Shown here one piece after another: positions 1 to 9,038 of a stretch of DNA of 64,000 nucleotides. This stretch comes from Mixta sp031457955 (lineage in GTDB: Bacteria; Pseudomonadota; Gammaproteobacteria; Enterobacterales; Enterobacteriaceae): the NCBI RefSeq assembly GCF_031457955.1, contig NZ_JAVDXN010000014.1:11155-75154 (forward strand), in the 5' to 3' direction. Under the pieces are notes generated by a model. It did not search any database. It was given only the letters and a program-made list of their open reading frames with translations, and had not been told where the DNA came from. The translations under genes and the position numbers were made by a program. The stretch's first letter is position 1. Every line of letters begins with the position of its first letter.

Positions 1-1820
1 TCCAACACCAGCTTTTTACCGCCCAGCTTCAGCGCACCGGAAGAGAGCATATTGCCGTGATCGCCCTGCAACGTCGCGGCGGCGATCGATAACGTTCCGC
101 TTCCGACGTGCGTGATTTCCCCGTCGCGGTTATCCAGCGAAGCAGACTGAAGCGTGAGATCGACGGCGTTGGTGGCTATCTTTCCATTGCGGTTATTAAT
201 GCCATCCCGATGGTTTAGCATTAGCGCCTGCGCGCCGCTCTGAATCAGCTGCCCCTGTTGGTTATCAAACCGCCTGGCGGTAAGCGAAAGTTTATCTGCG
301 GCTATTTTTCCAGTGGCGTTATCCAGCATTCCGGCCGTCGTCGCGGTCAGCGTGTCATCAGCTATTACCAATGCGGAAGCGGTGCTGAGGCGTCCCTGCC
401 GGGCATCCAGGATAATATTGTTCGCCTTCGTCTGGCTGCCCGCTGCATCCAGCCCTTGCCCTGTTGCGCGTAGCGTGCCGCCAGCCAGGCTCAGGCCATT
501 CATCTCAAGTTTGCCGAAGGCGTTCAACGTGAGATCGCCACTGTTGCCCAGACCAGCATCAGGCTGTACGCCCGCCGCCAGCGCACTTTTGGCGCTGCTG
601 GTCAGCGTCGAACCTGACAGCGTAACGTTATTGCGAGCGGCCACAGAGCCGCTGTTCTGCACCGCAGCAGACGCCGTTACCCTGGCGTCAGCCGATGCCC
701 AAATGCTGCCGCTGTTGCTGAAATCTCCGCCACTCTTCGCCGTCAAACTCTCTTGGCTGAGCATCCTGCCGCTGTTGATCACGCCGCTGGCGGAACTCAG
801 CTGCAGAGCACCATAGCTGCTGAGTTCACCGCTGTTCTCGATACGTCCGTCAGCCGTCACCGTTACCAAACCCGCCTCGCTGCCAACATAGCCTGCGTTG
901 CGCACGCCAACGCCCTGTTCCGTGGCGCGCAGGCGAATTTTTCCGGCATACATGCCGCCAACCTGCGCGACGTCGATGGCAAGCTGTGGTTTTAGCGAAC
1001 CGTTATCGCTCTGCGCCGTGGTTTTATCATGCGCGGCGTCCACCTGGTTACGCCCGGCGGTAACGTTTAGATCATGGGCGTGAATTGCAGCGTTCACCTT
1101 TACCGCGCGGGCGATGATATCGGTGTAATCCTGGCGTGAAGCATCCAGCCCTCTGCCCTCGATCACTATTTCACCCCGATCCACCTGATAGCCGATCAGA
1201 TTGCCATTACGCATCTGCGCCGTGCCGGTGGTCAGAGTGGTACGCCCGGCGTTGATAAAGCCACAGCCATTACAGGTAATACCCGACGGGCTGGCGATCA
1301 CCACCTGCGCCCTGCGGCCTGCCACCTCGATATAGCCGTTCAGCCGACTTGGATCGCGGGCGTTAACCTCATTGAGAATAATTTTGGCTTCACCCTTTGC
1401 CAGCCAAGGATTAGCGGCCACCATGCCGCCCAGCTGGGTGGAAGCATGCGTGCGAGAGTTATTGAGAATCGCGCCTTTTTTATCGATGTCGAACCGGCTG
1501 TAGCTATTGCGAGAGACGCCGCCAGCGGACGGCGTCTGGATATTAATTTGTGGCGTACCATTAGCACTAACCACTATTGTGGGTTGCCGTCTTCCCGGCG
1601 CAGATTTATCGGCCACAATCGTAGCCTGCGCCGTCTGCACGACGCCGAGCGCCAGCCACAGGCTAAAGCTCAGCACGCCCGGACGGGCGACCAGGCGACG
1701 GTGGTTATGACCTGTAGCGGAAGAAGGCGCTCCCCCCGAGCAGGCGCGCGCGATATCCGCTACCACCAGCAGCATGCCACGAACTTTGCTAAACACCACG
1801 CGGTACAAGAGCCTGTTCAT
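1..1820 (-). CDS. Two-partner secretion exoprotein TpsA (FhaB/HecA/CdiA-like), N-terminal part
   Basis: N-terminal 606 codons of a filamentous haemagglutinin-type protein; the frame is open to the window edge, so the C-terminus is not visible. It starts MNRLLYRVVFSKVRGMLLVV, an extended signal peptide region, followed by a hydrophobic stretch ending VVQTAQA and then the TPS secretion domain (about residues 75-310). Landmarks are VSANGTPQINIQTPSAGGVS, GAILNNSRTHASTQLGG, NEVNARDPSRLNGYIEVAGR and ITCNGCGF, a CxxC seen in HpmA/HecA-type TPS domains. After this come FHA-like repeats rich in N-S-G. Third gene of a tpsB-acyltransferase-tpsA operon, 61 bases after the acyltransferase. Family role: exported through TpsB as a surface or secreted adhesin, cytolysin or contact-dependent toxin. 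Which one cannot be decided without the C-terminus and the next gene. Confidence 0.92.
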   Translation of the reverse strand, partial: MNRLLYRVVFSKVRGMLLVVADIARACSGGAPSSATGHNHRRLVARPGVLSFSLWLALGVVQTAQATIVADKSAPGRRQPTIVVSANGTPQINIQTPSAGGVSRNSYSRFDIDKKGAILNNSRTHASTQLGGMVAANPWLAKGEAKIILNEVNARDPSRLNGYIEVAGRRAQVVIASPSGITCNGCGFINAGRTTLTTGTAQMRNGNLIGYQVDRGEIVIEGRGLDASRQDYTDIIARAVKVNAAIHAHDLNVTAGRNQVDAAHDKTTAQSDNGSLKPQLAIDVAQVGGMYAGKIRLRATEQGVGVRNAGYVGSEAGLVTVTADGRIENSGELSSYGALQLSSASGVINSGRMLSQESLTAKSGGDFSNSGSIWASADARVTASAAVQNSGSVAARNNVTLSGSTLTSSAKSALAAGVQPDAGLGNSGDLTLNAFGKLEMNGLSLAGGTLRATGQGLDAAGSQTKANNIILDARQGRLSTASALVIADDTLTATTAGMLDNATGKIAADKLSLTARRFDNQQGQLIQSGAQALMLNHRDGINNRNGKIATNAVDLTLQSASLDNRDGEITHVGSGTLSIAAATLQGDHGNMLSSGALKLGGKKLVL

Positions 1821-1881
1821 TGTTGAATTCCTTTTCTTCTGAATCTGCTAAATCAGCCGGGTATTGCAGGATCCGGGACAA

Positions 1882-2397
1882 TCACTGTTGCGATAACGGA
1901 TACGCCTGTTTCCATTGCCGGATCTCGTCAACGGTAACCCGACGACCATAAAACGTTTTAATCTGTCGGCCTTTGTCTCCGCCCCGATGCCAAAGCAAAC
2001 GGGCAATATGATGAGGAAATATCTCTTCGCGCAGCAGGCGGAACATCTGCGGGACATGGCCAAACGGTGCGATAAAGTCCCGAAACCACATGCGTTCGCC
2101 ACAGCACCACGCGGCTTCCGGCAGGGAGAGAACGCCGTGATTCAGATAGCGCCGCTCCATACTTTCATCCATCCACGCCCAGCTCAGAAAACAGACCGGG
2201 CGGTCGCCTTCCTGAACCAGTACGTACTGACGGCGCTTTATCACCGGCAGCAGTACCAGCGGCAGCACATGCAGCGGCGCATCCCGATGCATGTCCGAAT
2301 GCATCCACAGCCAGACGGCGGCGCCCAATATTTCGGCCTCGCCATCTTCTCCGCCCAGCAGCAGCGGCGCATGCACGGTAAATCCCTTATAGCGCAT
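1882..2397 (-). CDS. HlyC/RtxC-type toxin-activating lysine acyltransferase
   Basis: 171 residues, the usual length of HlyC-family enzymes, which move a fatty acyl group from acyl-ACP to internal lysines of a protoxin in the cytoplasm. The match to HlyC is clear along the length: ILGAAVWLWMHSDMHRDAP carries the catalytic His (H37, HlyC H23) and WFRDFIAPFG carries the catalytic Asp (D107, HlyC D92). Also recognisable are LLPVIKRRQYVLV, CFLSWAWMDE and TFYGRRV. It lies between tpsB (2 bases upstream) and tpsA (61 bases downstream), so the TpsA protein is the inferred substrate. This layout matches reported cdiB-cdiC-cdiA loci, where an acyltransferase is encoded between transporter and exoprotein. 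No RTX toxin is encoded in the window. Confidence 0.9.
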   Translation of the reverse strand: MRYKGFTVHAPLLLGGEDGEAEILGAAVWLWMHSDMHRDAPLHVLPLVLLPVIKRRQYVLVQEGDRPVCFLSWAWMDESMERRYLNHGVLSLPEAAWCCGERMWFRDFIAPFGHVPQMFRLLREEIFPHHIARLLWHRGGDKGRQIKTFYGRRVTVDEIRQWKQAYPLSQQ

Positions 2398-2399
2398 GG

Positions 2400-4079
2400 T
2401 CAGATATCCATATTCAGGTTGAAACCAAAGGTCGCCGGGCTGGTTTTAAACCCGGGTGGACGCGAAAACGGCACGCCGGCAAACAGGTCATAACTTACCC
2501 GCCACAGGCTGCCGCGCAATCCTGCCGCGCCGCCAGCCAGATGGTTGCCTACCAGAGATTGCGACCCTTTACCGGCCACTTCGCCATAATCGGCGGCAAG
2601 GTAAAATTCGCCTCCCGACAGCGGCAAACGCCAGGATAAATCATTGCGCACCATCCAGCCGCGATCGGCGTTGAGGGTGCGCTCACCGTCAAAGCCGCGC
2701 ACTGTCCAGCGCCCTCCGATAGAGAATTGCTCCTGCGTGGTTAATGGCGTATTGCTGGTCTGGCGCTGCCAGGCCACGTCATAGCGGAAGTTTTCTCTGA
2801 CCAGCGTAAAAGGCAGGCTCAGGCGGGCATCGGTGTGCAGAATGCGGCTCAGCGCCGTGCCTTCATTAAACAACTCTTCCTGCGCGGGCTGCGCGCCAAA
2901 CCAGCGGGTACCACGCTGATAGCTGATGCCTGCATCAAGCGTCGCCGAACCGATATAGTGGCGATGCTGAAGCCCCGCTTTCCATGAGGAGATGTGACGA
3001 CGCTGAACGGTGACTTCGGTATCGTTGACATAGTTACGGGTGGTACGGGTTTGTACGTCCCAGGTGAGCGTGGTTTTTTGCGCGCTGCTGCGGTGTAATA
3101 CCCGACTGAGCTGTGCGCTTAGCGTCCTGCTTTTGCCGCCGTAGCGGTAATCCTCCGTCAGGCCCGCTACCGTCTGATGATAGTGATAGTCGCTGCCGGT
3201 TAATGAGAGTGACCACCAGCCAACCGGCACAGACCACCAGGCGCTGAGGTTCTGGTTACTTTTTTCCCTTCCGGGCTGTAAATCGTGGGTTAGTGAGAAC
3301 CAGAACAGATCGCTGAGCGCTAGCGGATTATCAAGCGAGAGCGTCAAACCGCCCTGATAGCGTCCGGTGGCGATAGTACCAGCATCATCCAGCGACATCC
3401 CCAGCCGCCAAAACTTACGCTGCTGGCGAGTAATAATAATATCGCTCTCGCCCGGCTGCGCTGCCGGAACTATCTCCATTTCCGCCTGCACGGTCGGCAG
3501 GCGTTGCAGGTTTTCCAGCCCCTGCTCGATATCGCGCAGATCAAGTAAATCACCCTCATGGGCAGGAAAAGCGCCATACGGCCAGAACCAGCGGCTGCTG
3601 TCCGGCGTCATCACCACATAACGGATTTGGCCCGGCACGATAGTCAGCCGCAGCTGGCCGGTTTTTAAATCCTGCGCGGGAGCCAACACGCGGGTGGTTG
3701 TCCAGCCGTGGGAGATAATCTGGTTTTGCAGCGAACTCATCAGCAGGTTAATCCCCTGCGTGCCGAGGCACTTTCCGATCGCCCGATCCGCCAGCTTTTG
3801 CAACGGCAGCCAGTGAGGAAGCGCCTGCTGGCCTTGCAGCGTTACCTGATTAATCGTGAAGCAGGGGCTCTCGCTGGGAAAGGTAATCCGCCCGGACATT
3901 GCCGCTGGCGGGAATAAGCGCACATCGGGGACGGGCGGAGTCAGCTGCTCTTTTAAGGCCTGCTGGCGCTGCTGCTGCAGGATAAACTGCTCGTCGCCGG
4001 GAGCGGCAGAAAAAGCCACGCCGGAAAATAGCGCGAACAGGAAATATATATTCCTGTGAAATAGTAGATTGAATTCCAT
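2400..4079 (-). CDS. Two-partner secretion outer-membrane transporter TpsB (ShlB/FhaC/HecB family)
   Basis: 559 residues, typical length for TpsB. A signal peptide ends near residue 26 (FSGVAFSAAPGDEQ). A periplasmic region follows with two POTRA domains; CFTINQVTLQGQQALPHWL starts the first (about residue 75) and QLRLTIVPGQIRYV lies between them. The C-terminal half is a 16-strand barrel with the conserved VRGF motif (GGRWTVRGFDGERTLN) on the inward loop L6, and the protein ends FGFNLNMDI. It exports the TpsA protein encoded downstream across the outer membrane. First gene of the operon; the acyltransferase gene begins 2 bases after its stop codon, suggesting translational coupling. Confidence 0.93.
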   Translation of the reverse strand: MEFNLLFHRNIYFLFALFSGVAFSAAPGDEQFILQQQRQQALKEQLTPPVPDVRLFPPAAMSGRITFPSESPCFTINQVTLQGQQALPHWLPLQKLADRAIGKCLGTQGINLLMSSLQNQIISHGWTTTRVLAPAQDLKTGQLRLTIVPGQIRYVVMTPDSSRWFWPYGAFPAHEGDLLDLRDIEQGLENLQRLPTVQAEMEIVPAAQPGESDIIITRQQRKFWRLGMSLDDAGTIATGRYQGGLTLSLDNPLALSDLFWFSLTHDLQPGREKSNQNLSAWWSVPVGWWSLSLTGSDYHYHQTVAGLTEDYRYGGKSRTLSAQLSRVLHRSSAQKTTLTWDVQTRTTRNYVNDTEVTVQRRHISSWKAGLQHRHYIGSATLDAGISYQRGTRWFGAQPAQEELFNEGTALSRILHTDARLSLPFTLVRENFRYDVAWQRQTSNTPLTTQEQFSIGGRWTVRGFDGERTLNADRGWMVRNDLSWRLPLSGGEFYLAADYGEVAGKGSQSLVGNHLAGGAAGLRGSLWRVSYDLFAGVPFSRPPGFKTSPATFGFNLNMDI

Positions 4080-4457
4080 TTCGACCTAACCTTGCGAGGT
4101 AAATGATATACCTCAGCGAATGAACGTTACGCCGCATAGAATAATCTATCGTTTAATTTGATATCCATGAAAATATGCAGGAAAACTTAAAAATGAGAAG
4201 ACCATCGAAAATAGCAACTGAAATGACAGACATTGCAGCGAAAACTTCAGAAAACGCCGCACATCGTTACCATGCTATATATATTAAAAAACATGATAAA
4301 AAATAAAATCATTAATATTGTGCTTTCATTTCTACACCATTAATTATTAACGCAAAGCGTTACCGACAACGATAATAAATAGTCATACCCCGCTAGCGGT
4401 TCCGGCGATTTAAACAGCCGAAACCTCAAACAATAACCCAGCGCGGCAATACGCCAG
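4080..4457. other. AT-rich intergenic region upstream of the TPS operon
   Basis: About 380 bases, much richer in A+T than the flanking genes (for example 4260-4350). It must hold the promoter of the tpsB operon, which reads to the left, and the end of mdtI, which also reads left. I see no convincing gene, terminator or operator. A 37-codon frame on the plus strand (4194-4307) has no clear ribosome binding site and no recognisable content. AT-rich promoter regions of TPS operons are commonly H-NS bound, but nothing here proves that. Confidence 0.5.
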
Positions 4458-4772
4458 TCAGCCAAGCTTCAGCAGCACCATTCCTGCGGTAATCATCAGC
4501 AGCCCCACGCAACCTTTTTTACCAAGGGGCTGTTTGAAAATAATCCAGCCGGTTAAGGCTGTCAGCAGGATGCCGCAGCCGCCCCAAATGGCGTAAGCGG
4601 TGGCCATATCCAGCCCTTTCAGCGCCTGCGACAGCGCGGTAAACGAGGCAAAAATAAACAGTAACCCCACCACGCCAGGCAGCTTTTTCGCCATACCCTC
4701 TGAGCGTTGCAGAAAACCGTTGGCGGTCACTTCCAGCACAATGGCGATGGCCAGATAAAAATAAGCAGCCAT
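4458..4772 (-). CDS. mdtI: SMR multidrug/spermidine efflux subunit MdtI
   Basis: 104 residues with four predicted membrane helices, close to E. coli MdtI: IAIVLEVTANGFLQ with the membrane-embedded Glu in helix 1, then ALSQALKGLDMATAYAIWGG and GLLMITAGMVLLKLG. MdtI pairs with MdtJ as an SMR heterodimer in the inner membrane that exports spermidine in E. coli. I start at the ATG at 4772, which has GGAGAG 8 bases upstream; a GTG three codons earlier is possible. The mdtJ stop codon ends 2 bases before this start, so the pair is almost surely co-transcribed and coupled. Confidence 0.9.
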   Translation of the reverse strand: MAAYFYLAIAIVLEVTANGFLQRSEGMAKKLPGVVGLLFIFASFTALSQALKGLDMATAYAIWGGCGILLTALTGWIIFKQPLGKKGCVGLLMITAGMVLLKLG

Positions 4773-4774
4773 CG

Positions 4775-5113
4775 TCAACACTCTCCGTGTTCGTTTTCAG
4801 CAATGTTTACCAGCAGCACGCCGCCCAATAACAGCAGAATCGCGACAAACTGCATTACGCTAAGCTGCTCTTTAAAGAAAATGCTGCCGATCGCCGCCAC
4901 TGCTAACAGCCCCAGCGACTCCCAGGTGGCATAGGCGACCGCCAGGGCAATTTTTTTCAGCGCCAGCGCCATAAAAGTAAAAGAAAGACCAATGGAAAAA
5001 TACATCAGCACCATGCCTGCCCAGTTAGCTTCTCTGGAAAGTAACTTCATCACTACAACGCTGCTCACTTCTGCCACTATCGCCAGAAAAAGATAACACC
5101 AGGCTCTGGACAC
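4775..5113 (-). CDS. mdtJ: SMR multidrug/spermidine efflux subunit MdtJ
   Basis: 112 residues, four membrane helices, partner of MdtI. Recognisable SMR features are AIVAEVSSVVVMKL with the conserved Glu, ALALKKIALAVAYATWESLG, and a hydrophobic end GGVLLVNIAENEHGEC. I choose the GTG start at 5113 because GGTGGAG lies 5-6 bases upstream and the protein then begins VSRAWCYLFLAIVAE, level with E. coli MdtJ. A longer frame back to 5203 would add 30 non-hydrophobic residues and is unlikely. Precedes mdtI in the same order as in E. coli. Confidence 0.88.
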   Translation of the reverse strand: MSRAWCYLFLAIVAEVSSVVVMKLLSREANWAGMVLMYFSIGLSFTFMALALKKIALAVAYATWESLGLLAVAAIGSIFFKEQLSVMQFVAILLLLGGVLLVNIAENEHGEC

Positions 5114-5269
5114 CGTTTCTCCACCTTTATTGAATACCAGGCCGGATAGTGTACCTCGGGAGCGTGACGGTAAGATAAAGCTAAAAAACCAGAAAGGCGG
5201 CACGCATTAACCCTGCGTGCTTTTTTACTGCCCGGGCGCGAGGCCGCGGGCAGTGTCAGGTAAAAGCGC

Positions 5270-8200
5270 TTAACGGTCGGCGGTGGAGTTAGCGTGCTGC
5301 TGGCGCGTGGCGCGATGGCTGGTGAGATAATGCTTCACCAGCACGAAAAACAGCGGCACAAAAAACAGCGCCAGCACCGTGCCAGCCAGCGTACCACCGA
5401 TAATACCGGTGCCGATGGCGATACGGCTGTTAGCGCCCGCTCCAGTCGCTACCGCCAGCGGCGTCACGCCTGCGATAAAGGCCAGCGAAGTCATGATAAT
5501 CGGGCGCAGGCGGGTGCGCGCCGCCTGCAACGTCGCCGCACTCAGCGAGCGCCCCTGTTTGACCGCATCCTCAGCAAACTCAATAATCAAAATAGCGTTT
5601 TTGGAGGTCAGGCCAACCGTGGTCAGCAGCGCCACCTGAAAATAGATATCGTTGCTCAGCCCGCGCAGGCTAACGGCCAGCAAAGTGCCCAGTACGCCCA
5701 GCGGCACCGCCAGCAGTACCGAAAACGGAATGGACCAGCTCTCATAAAGCGCCGCCAGACAGAGAAACACCACCAGCACCGAGATGGCATACAGCGCGGT
5801 TGACTGCCCTCCCGCCTGTTTCTCCTGCAGCGACAGCCCGCTCCATGCGCCTGTCGTCCCGGCCGGCAGCTGGTTAGCCAGCCGCTCAATGGTATTCATC
5901 GCATCACCGGAGCTGTAACCTTCGGCGTTCTGCCCCTGGATTTCAAATGAGGCGGAGCCGTTATAGCGATTCAGCGTTTCCGGCCCCATGGTCCAGCGGG
6001 TCGAAGCGATAGCTGAAAATGGCGTCATGCCGTTATCAGCGTTGCGGATATACCAGTTATTTAAATCAGACGGCGCAGAGCGATAAGGCGCATCGGCCTG
6101 AATATAAACGCGTTTAACGCGTCCGCGATCGATAAAGTCATTGATATAAGCGCCGCCCCAGGCGCTGGTCAGCGTACTGGTCACATCATTCAGCTGAAGT
6201 CCAAGCGCGACCGCTTTACTGGTATCGATATCGATCTGCAACTGTGGCGTCTGCGGCAGAATATTAGCCCTGACGGCGGTCAGCGCCGGGCTTTGCGCCG
6301 CTTTCTGCAACAGCTGGTCACGCAATGAGGCCAGCTCGCTGCGGGTAGTGCCGCCGCTGGCCAGCAGCTCATAGGTAAAGCCGTTGTTCTGGCCCAAACC
6401 CGGAACGGAAGGCGGCGTCAACGCAAACACCTGCGCGTCACGAATCGAAGAAAGCGCAGCCGTGGCGCGGGCGGCGATCGCCCCGGCGGAATTAGCCGTG
6501 CCTTCGCGCTCGTCCCAGTTTTTTAATTTAATAAAAGCCATTCCGGCGTTCTGCGCTGCGCCGCTGAAGTTAAAGCCGTTGATAGTAAATATCACATCAA
6601 CATTCTCTTTTTCCTCGCTAAGAAACCAGTCGATGATCTGCTGGTTAACCGCCTCCGTACGGTTCGACGTTGCGCCTGCGGGAAGGGTCGCCTGTAGCAT
6701 AATGCTGCCCTGATCTTCCGTAGGCAGAAAGCTGCCCGGCAGGCGGGTAAACATCACGAACAGCACAACGCCTATCGCGCCATACAGCGCGATCAGGATA
6801 AGCGGGCGGCGTAGCGTTGCCAGAACCTTATGGCGATATTTACGCTCGGTCGCCGCATAAAAGCGGTTAAACCCACCGAAAAACCCACGGCGATGCGGTT
6901 TTACCGGCTTAAGCAGCATGCCGCAAAGCGCAGGCGTTAACGTCAGCGCCACCACCACCGAAAGCACCATCGCGGCAATAATCGTCACCGAGAACTGGCG
7001 GTAGATAACGCCGGTTGAACCGGCAAAAAACGCCATCGGCAGAAACACAGCGGAAAGCACCAGCGCAATGGCCACCAGCGCGCCGGATATCTCGCCCATC
7101 GACTTCTCGGTGGCTTCCCGCGCCGGTAAGCCTTCGTCATGCATAATGCGCTCGACGTTCTCTACCACCACAATGGCGTCATCCACCAGCAGGCCGATCG
7201 CCAGCACCATCGCGAACAGCGTCAGCGTGTTAATGGTATAACCGAACAGCGCCAGCACGCCGAAGGTGCCCAACAGCACCACCGGCACCGCCAGTGCCGG
7301 AATAATAGTGGCGCGCATGTTCTGCAAAAACAGGTACATCACCACGATCACCAGCGCGATCGCTTCAATCAGGGTCACCACCACATCCTGCACGGAGATC
7401 TTAATGAAGTCGGTGCTGTCCAGCGCGTAAGCCACTTCATAGCCTGCAGGCATGGAATGGCGATACTCTTCCACCTTCTGTTTAACCAGCGTGGCGGTAT
7501 CCAGCGCGTTCGCGCCCGGCGCCAGCATCACGCCCACGCCCGCAGCCGGATGACCGTTCAGCCGGGTAGACATATCATAAGACTCGCTGCCCAGCTCAAC
7601 GCGCGCCACGTCTCCGACGCGCACAATCGCCCCGTTGCGATCGCTTTTTACGATGATATTGCGAAACTGTTCCGGCGTTTGCAGGCGCGACTGCGCGCGC
7701 ACTGTGGCGGTCAGCTGCTGATTATCTGGCGAAGGCAGCCCGCCGATTTTACCGGCGGAAATTTGAATGTTTTGCGCCTGGATCGCCGCGGAGACATCCG
7801 CCGGCTGTAGCGAAAACGAGGCCAGCTTGTAAGGGTCCAGCCAGATGCGCATTGCGTACTGACCGCCAAACACCTGAATATCCCCCACCCCTTCCGTACG
7901 GGCAAGCGGCTCCTGCATATTACTCACCAGCCAGTCGCCAATATCGTTACTGCTGCTTTTATTGCTGGTGTCATACAGCCCCATCACCAGCAAAAAGTTG
8001 GACTGCGATTTGGTTACGGTCACGCCAAGCTGTTGTACTTCGCTGGGCAAGCGCGACAGCGCCTGCTGCACTTTATTCTGCACCTGCACCTGCGCCGTAT
8101 CGGGATCGGTGCCCTGGCTAAAGGTCACCGTTACGGTAACGCTTCCCCGCGAGCTGCTGCTGGAGGTGAAATAGAGCAGGTTATCCAGCCCGGTCAGCTG

Positions 8201-8404
8201 TTGCTCAATCACCTGCGTCACGCTGTTTTCCAGCGTTTCGGCGGATGCGCCGGTATAGGTGGCGCTGATATTAACGGAAGGCGGCGCCACATCCGGATAC
8301 TGCTCCACCGGCAGTTGAGTAATGGAAAGCGCCCCAAGAAGCATAATCAAAATGGCAATAACCCAGGCAAACACCGGGCGATAAATAAAAAAGCGGGAAA
8401 ACAT
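5270..8404 (-). CDS. RND (HAE1 family) multidrug efflux inner-membrane pump, AcrB/AcrD/MexB-like
   Basis: 1044 residues, full length for an HAE1 proton-driven pump. Twelve membrane helices: one at the N-terminus (RPVFAWVIAILIMLLGALSI), the GVLALFGYTINTLTLFAMVL block, then LAIGLLVDDAIVVVENVERI with the paired Asp of the proton relay in TM4. GLTSKNAILIIEFAEDA supplies the TM10 Lys, and there are two large periplasmic loops. The family forms a trimer that works with a periplasmic adaptor and TolC. No adaptor gene flanks it on either side, as is the case for acrD, so it presumably borrows an AcrA-type adaptor encoded elsewhere. I cannot tell AcrB, AcrD and MexB-like subgroups apart reliably, so no symbol is given. 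Confidence 0.93.
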   Translation of the reverse strand: MFSRFFIYRPVFAWVIAILIMLLGALSITQLPVEQYPDVAPPSVNISATYTGASAETLENSVTQVIEQQLTGLDNLLYFTSSSSSRGSVTVTVTFSQGTDPDTAQVQVQNKVQQALSRLPSEVQQLGVTVTKSQSNFLLVMGLYDTSNKSSSNDIGDWLVSNMQEPLARTEGVGDIQVFGGQYAMRIWLDPYKLASFSLQPADVSAAIQAQNIQISAGKIGGLPSPDNQQLTATVRAQSRLQTPEQFRNIIVKSDRNGAIVRVGDVARVELGSESYDMSTRLNGHPAAGVGVMLAPGANALDTATLVKQKVEEYRHSMPAGYEVAYALDSTDFIKISVQDVVVTLIEAIALVIVVMYLFLQNMRATIIPALAVPVVLLGTFGVLALFGYTINTLTLFAMVLAIGLLVDDAIVVVENVERIMHDEGLPAREATEKSMGEISGALVAIALVLSAVFLPMAFFAGSTGVIYRQFSVTIIAAMVLSVVVALTLTPALCGMLLKPVKPHRRGFFGGFNRFYAATERKYRHKVLATLRRPLILIALYGAIGVVLFVMFTRLPGSFLPTEDQGSIMLQATLPAGATSNRTEAVNQQIIDWFLSEEKENVDVIFTINGFNFSGAAQNAGMAFIKLKNWDEREGTANSAGAIAARATAALSSIRDAQVFALTPPSVPGLGQNNGFTYELLASGGTTRSELASLRDQLLQKAAQSPALTAVRANILPQTPQLQIDIDTSKAVALGLQLNDVTSTLTSAWGGAYINDFIDRGRVKRVYIQADAPYRSAPSDLNNWYIRNADNGMTPFSAIASTRWTMGPETLNRYNGSASFEIQGQNAEGYSSGDAMNTIERLANQLPAGTTGAWSGLSLQEKQAGGQSTALYAISVLVVFLCLAALYESWSIPFSVLLAVPLGVLGTLLAVSLRGLSNDIYFQVALLTTVGLTSKNAILIIEFAEDAVKQGRSLSAATLQAARTRLRPIIMTSLAFIAGVTPLAVATGAGANSRIAIGTGIIGGTLAGTVLALFFVPLFFVLVKHYLTSHRATRQQHANSTADR

Positions 8405-8642
8405 TAAACGGCGCCTCAGTTTTTAAAGAAAAGCGGGTGGGTTTAGCAAATAGTAAGCCGGAATGCCCTAACCGGATTTGACCTCCCTCCTGAAAATCAC
8501 GGACAGAGTGTAGCAGGAGGCGCATGTTTGAACGGGCCTGGTCACGTCTGATTTTTACAGTTTATTCTGAAGGCGAACCTCCGCTAATCGTGCCATTGTT
8601 AACTATACTATTAGATTGCTAACCTTTATTGAGTGAGGGAAT

Positions 8643-8999
8643 ATGAAAAAGACTATCATCGCACTGTCTGCTTTAATGCTGGCTTCGCCGGTTTTCGCGG
8701 CCACCACCCACGCAACGGATGATACCGTTGCCGCCGCGCATGAAGGGGCGCATACCGCCAAAGAAAAGCTGCATCAGACGCAGCATCAGGGCGAAGAGAT
8801 GAAGCTGAAATCAGAGCATGCCGCTGAAGGTAAAAGCGATAATCTGAGCAGCAAAGCCAGCGAAGGCTCGCAGAAAGCGTGGCATAAAACCAAAGAAGGC
8901 ACCGAAAAGGGCTGGAACGCCACCAAAGAAGGCACTGAGAAAGGCTGGAACAAAACCAAAGAAGGCGCCAGCGAGCTTAAAAACAAAGTTACTGAATAA
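8643..8999 (+). CDS. Small periplasmic protein with 11-residue LEA-like repeats
   Basis: 118 residues with a clear signal peptide (MKKTIIALSALMLASPVFAA, cleavage near A20). The mature part is very hydrophilic, rich in Lys, Glu, His and Thr, without Cys. Residues 78-110 hold three tandem 11-mers: KAWHKTKEGTE, KGWNATKEGTE, KGWNKTKEGAS. Such amphipathic 11-mers resemble those of group 3 LEA and other desiccation or osmotic-stress proteins, so a chaperone-like or envelope stress role is possible, but I do not recognise a named family. Transcribed divergently from the RND pump and closed by its own terminator at 9015-9038. Confidence 0.8.
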   Translation: MKKTIIALSALMLASPVFAATTHATDDTVAAAHEGAHTAKEKLHQTQHQGEEMKLKSEHAAEGKSDNLSSKASEGSQKAWHKTKEGTEKGWNATKEGTEKGWNKTKEGASELKNKVTE

Positions 9000-9014
9000 T
9001 CGCGTTTAGTTGAG

Positions 9015-9038
9015 AAAAGGCCGCAAACGCGGCCTTTT
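9015..9038 (+). terminator. Rho-independent terminator
   Basis: Perfect stem AAAAGGCCGC/GCGGCCTTTT with loop AAAC and a run of six T, 15 bases after the stop codon of the repeat-rich periplasmic protein. Confidence 0.9.

Noticed and set aside
4194..4307. 37-codon plus frame in the region upstream of the TPS operon
   Set aside because: No ribosome binding site and no recognisable content; AT-rich DNA gives such frames by chance.
5225..5262. CTGCCCG/CGGGCAG hairpin downstream of the RND gene as a terminator
   Set aside because: The stem is followed by A rather than T on the transcribed strand and the loop region is irregular, so I did not call it.
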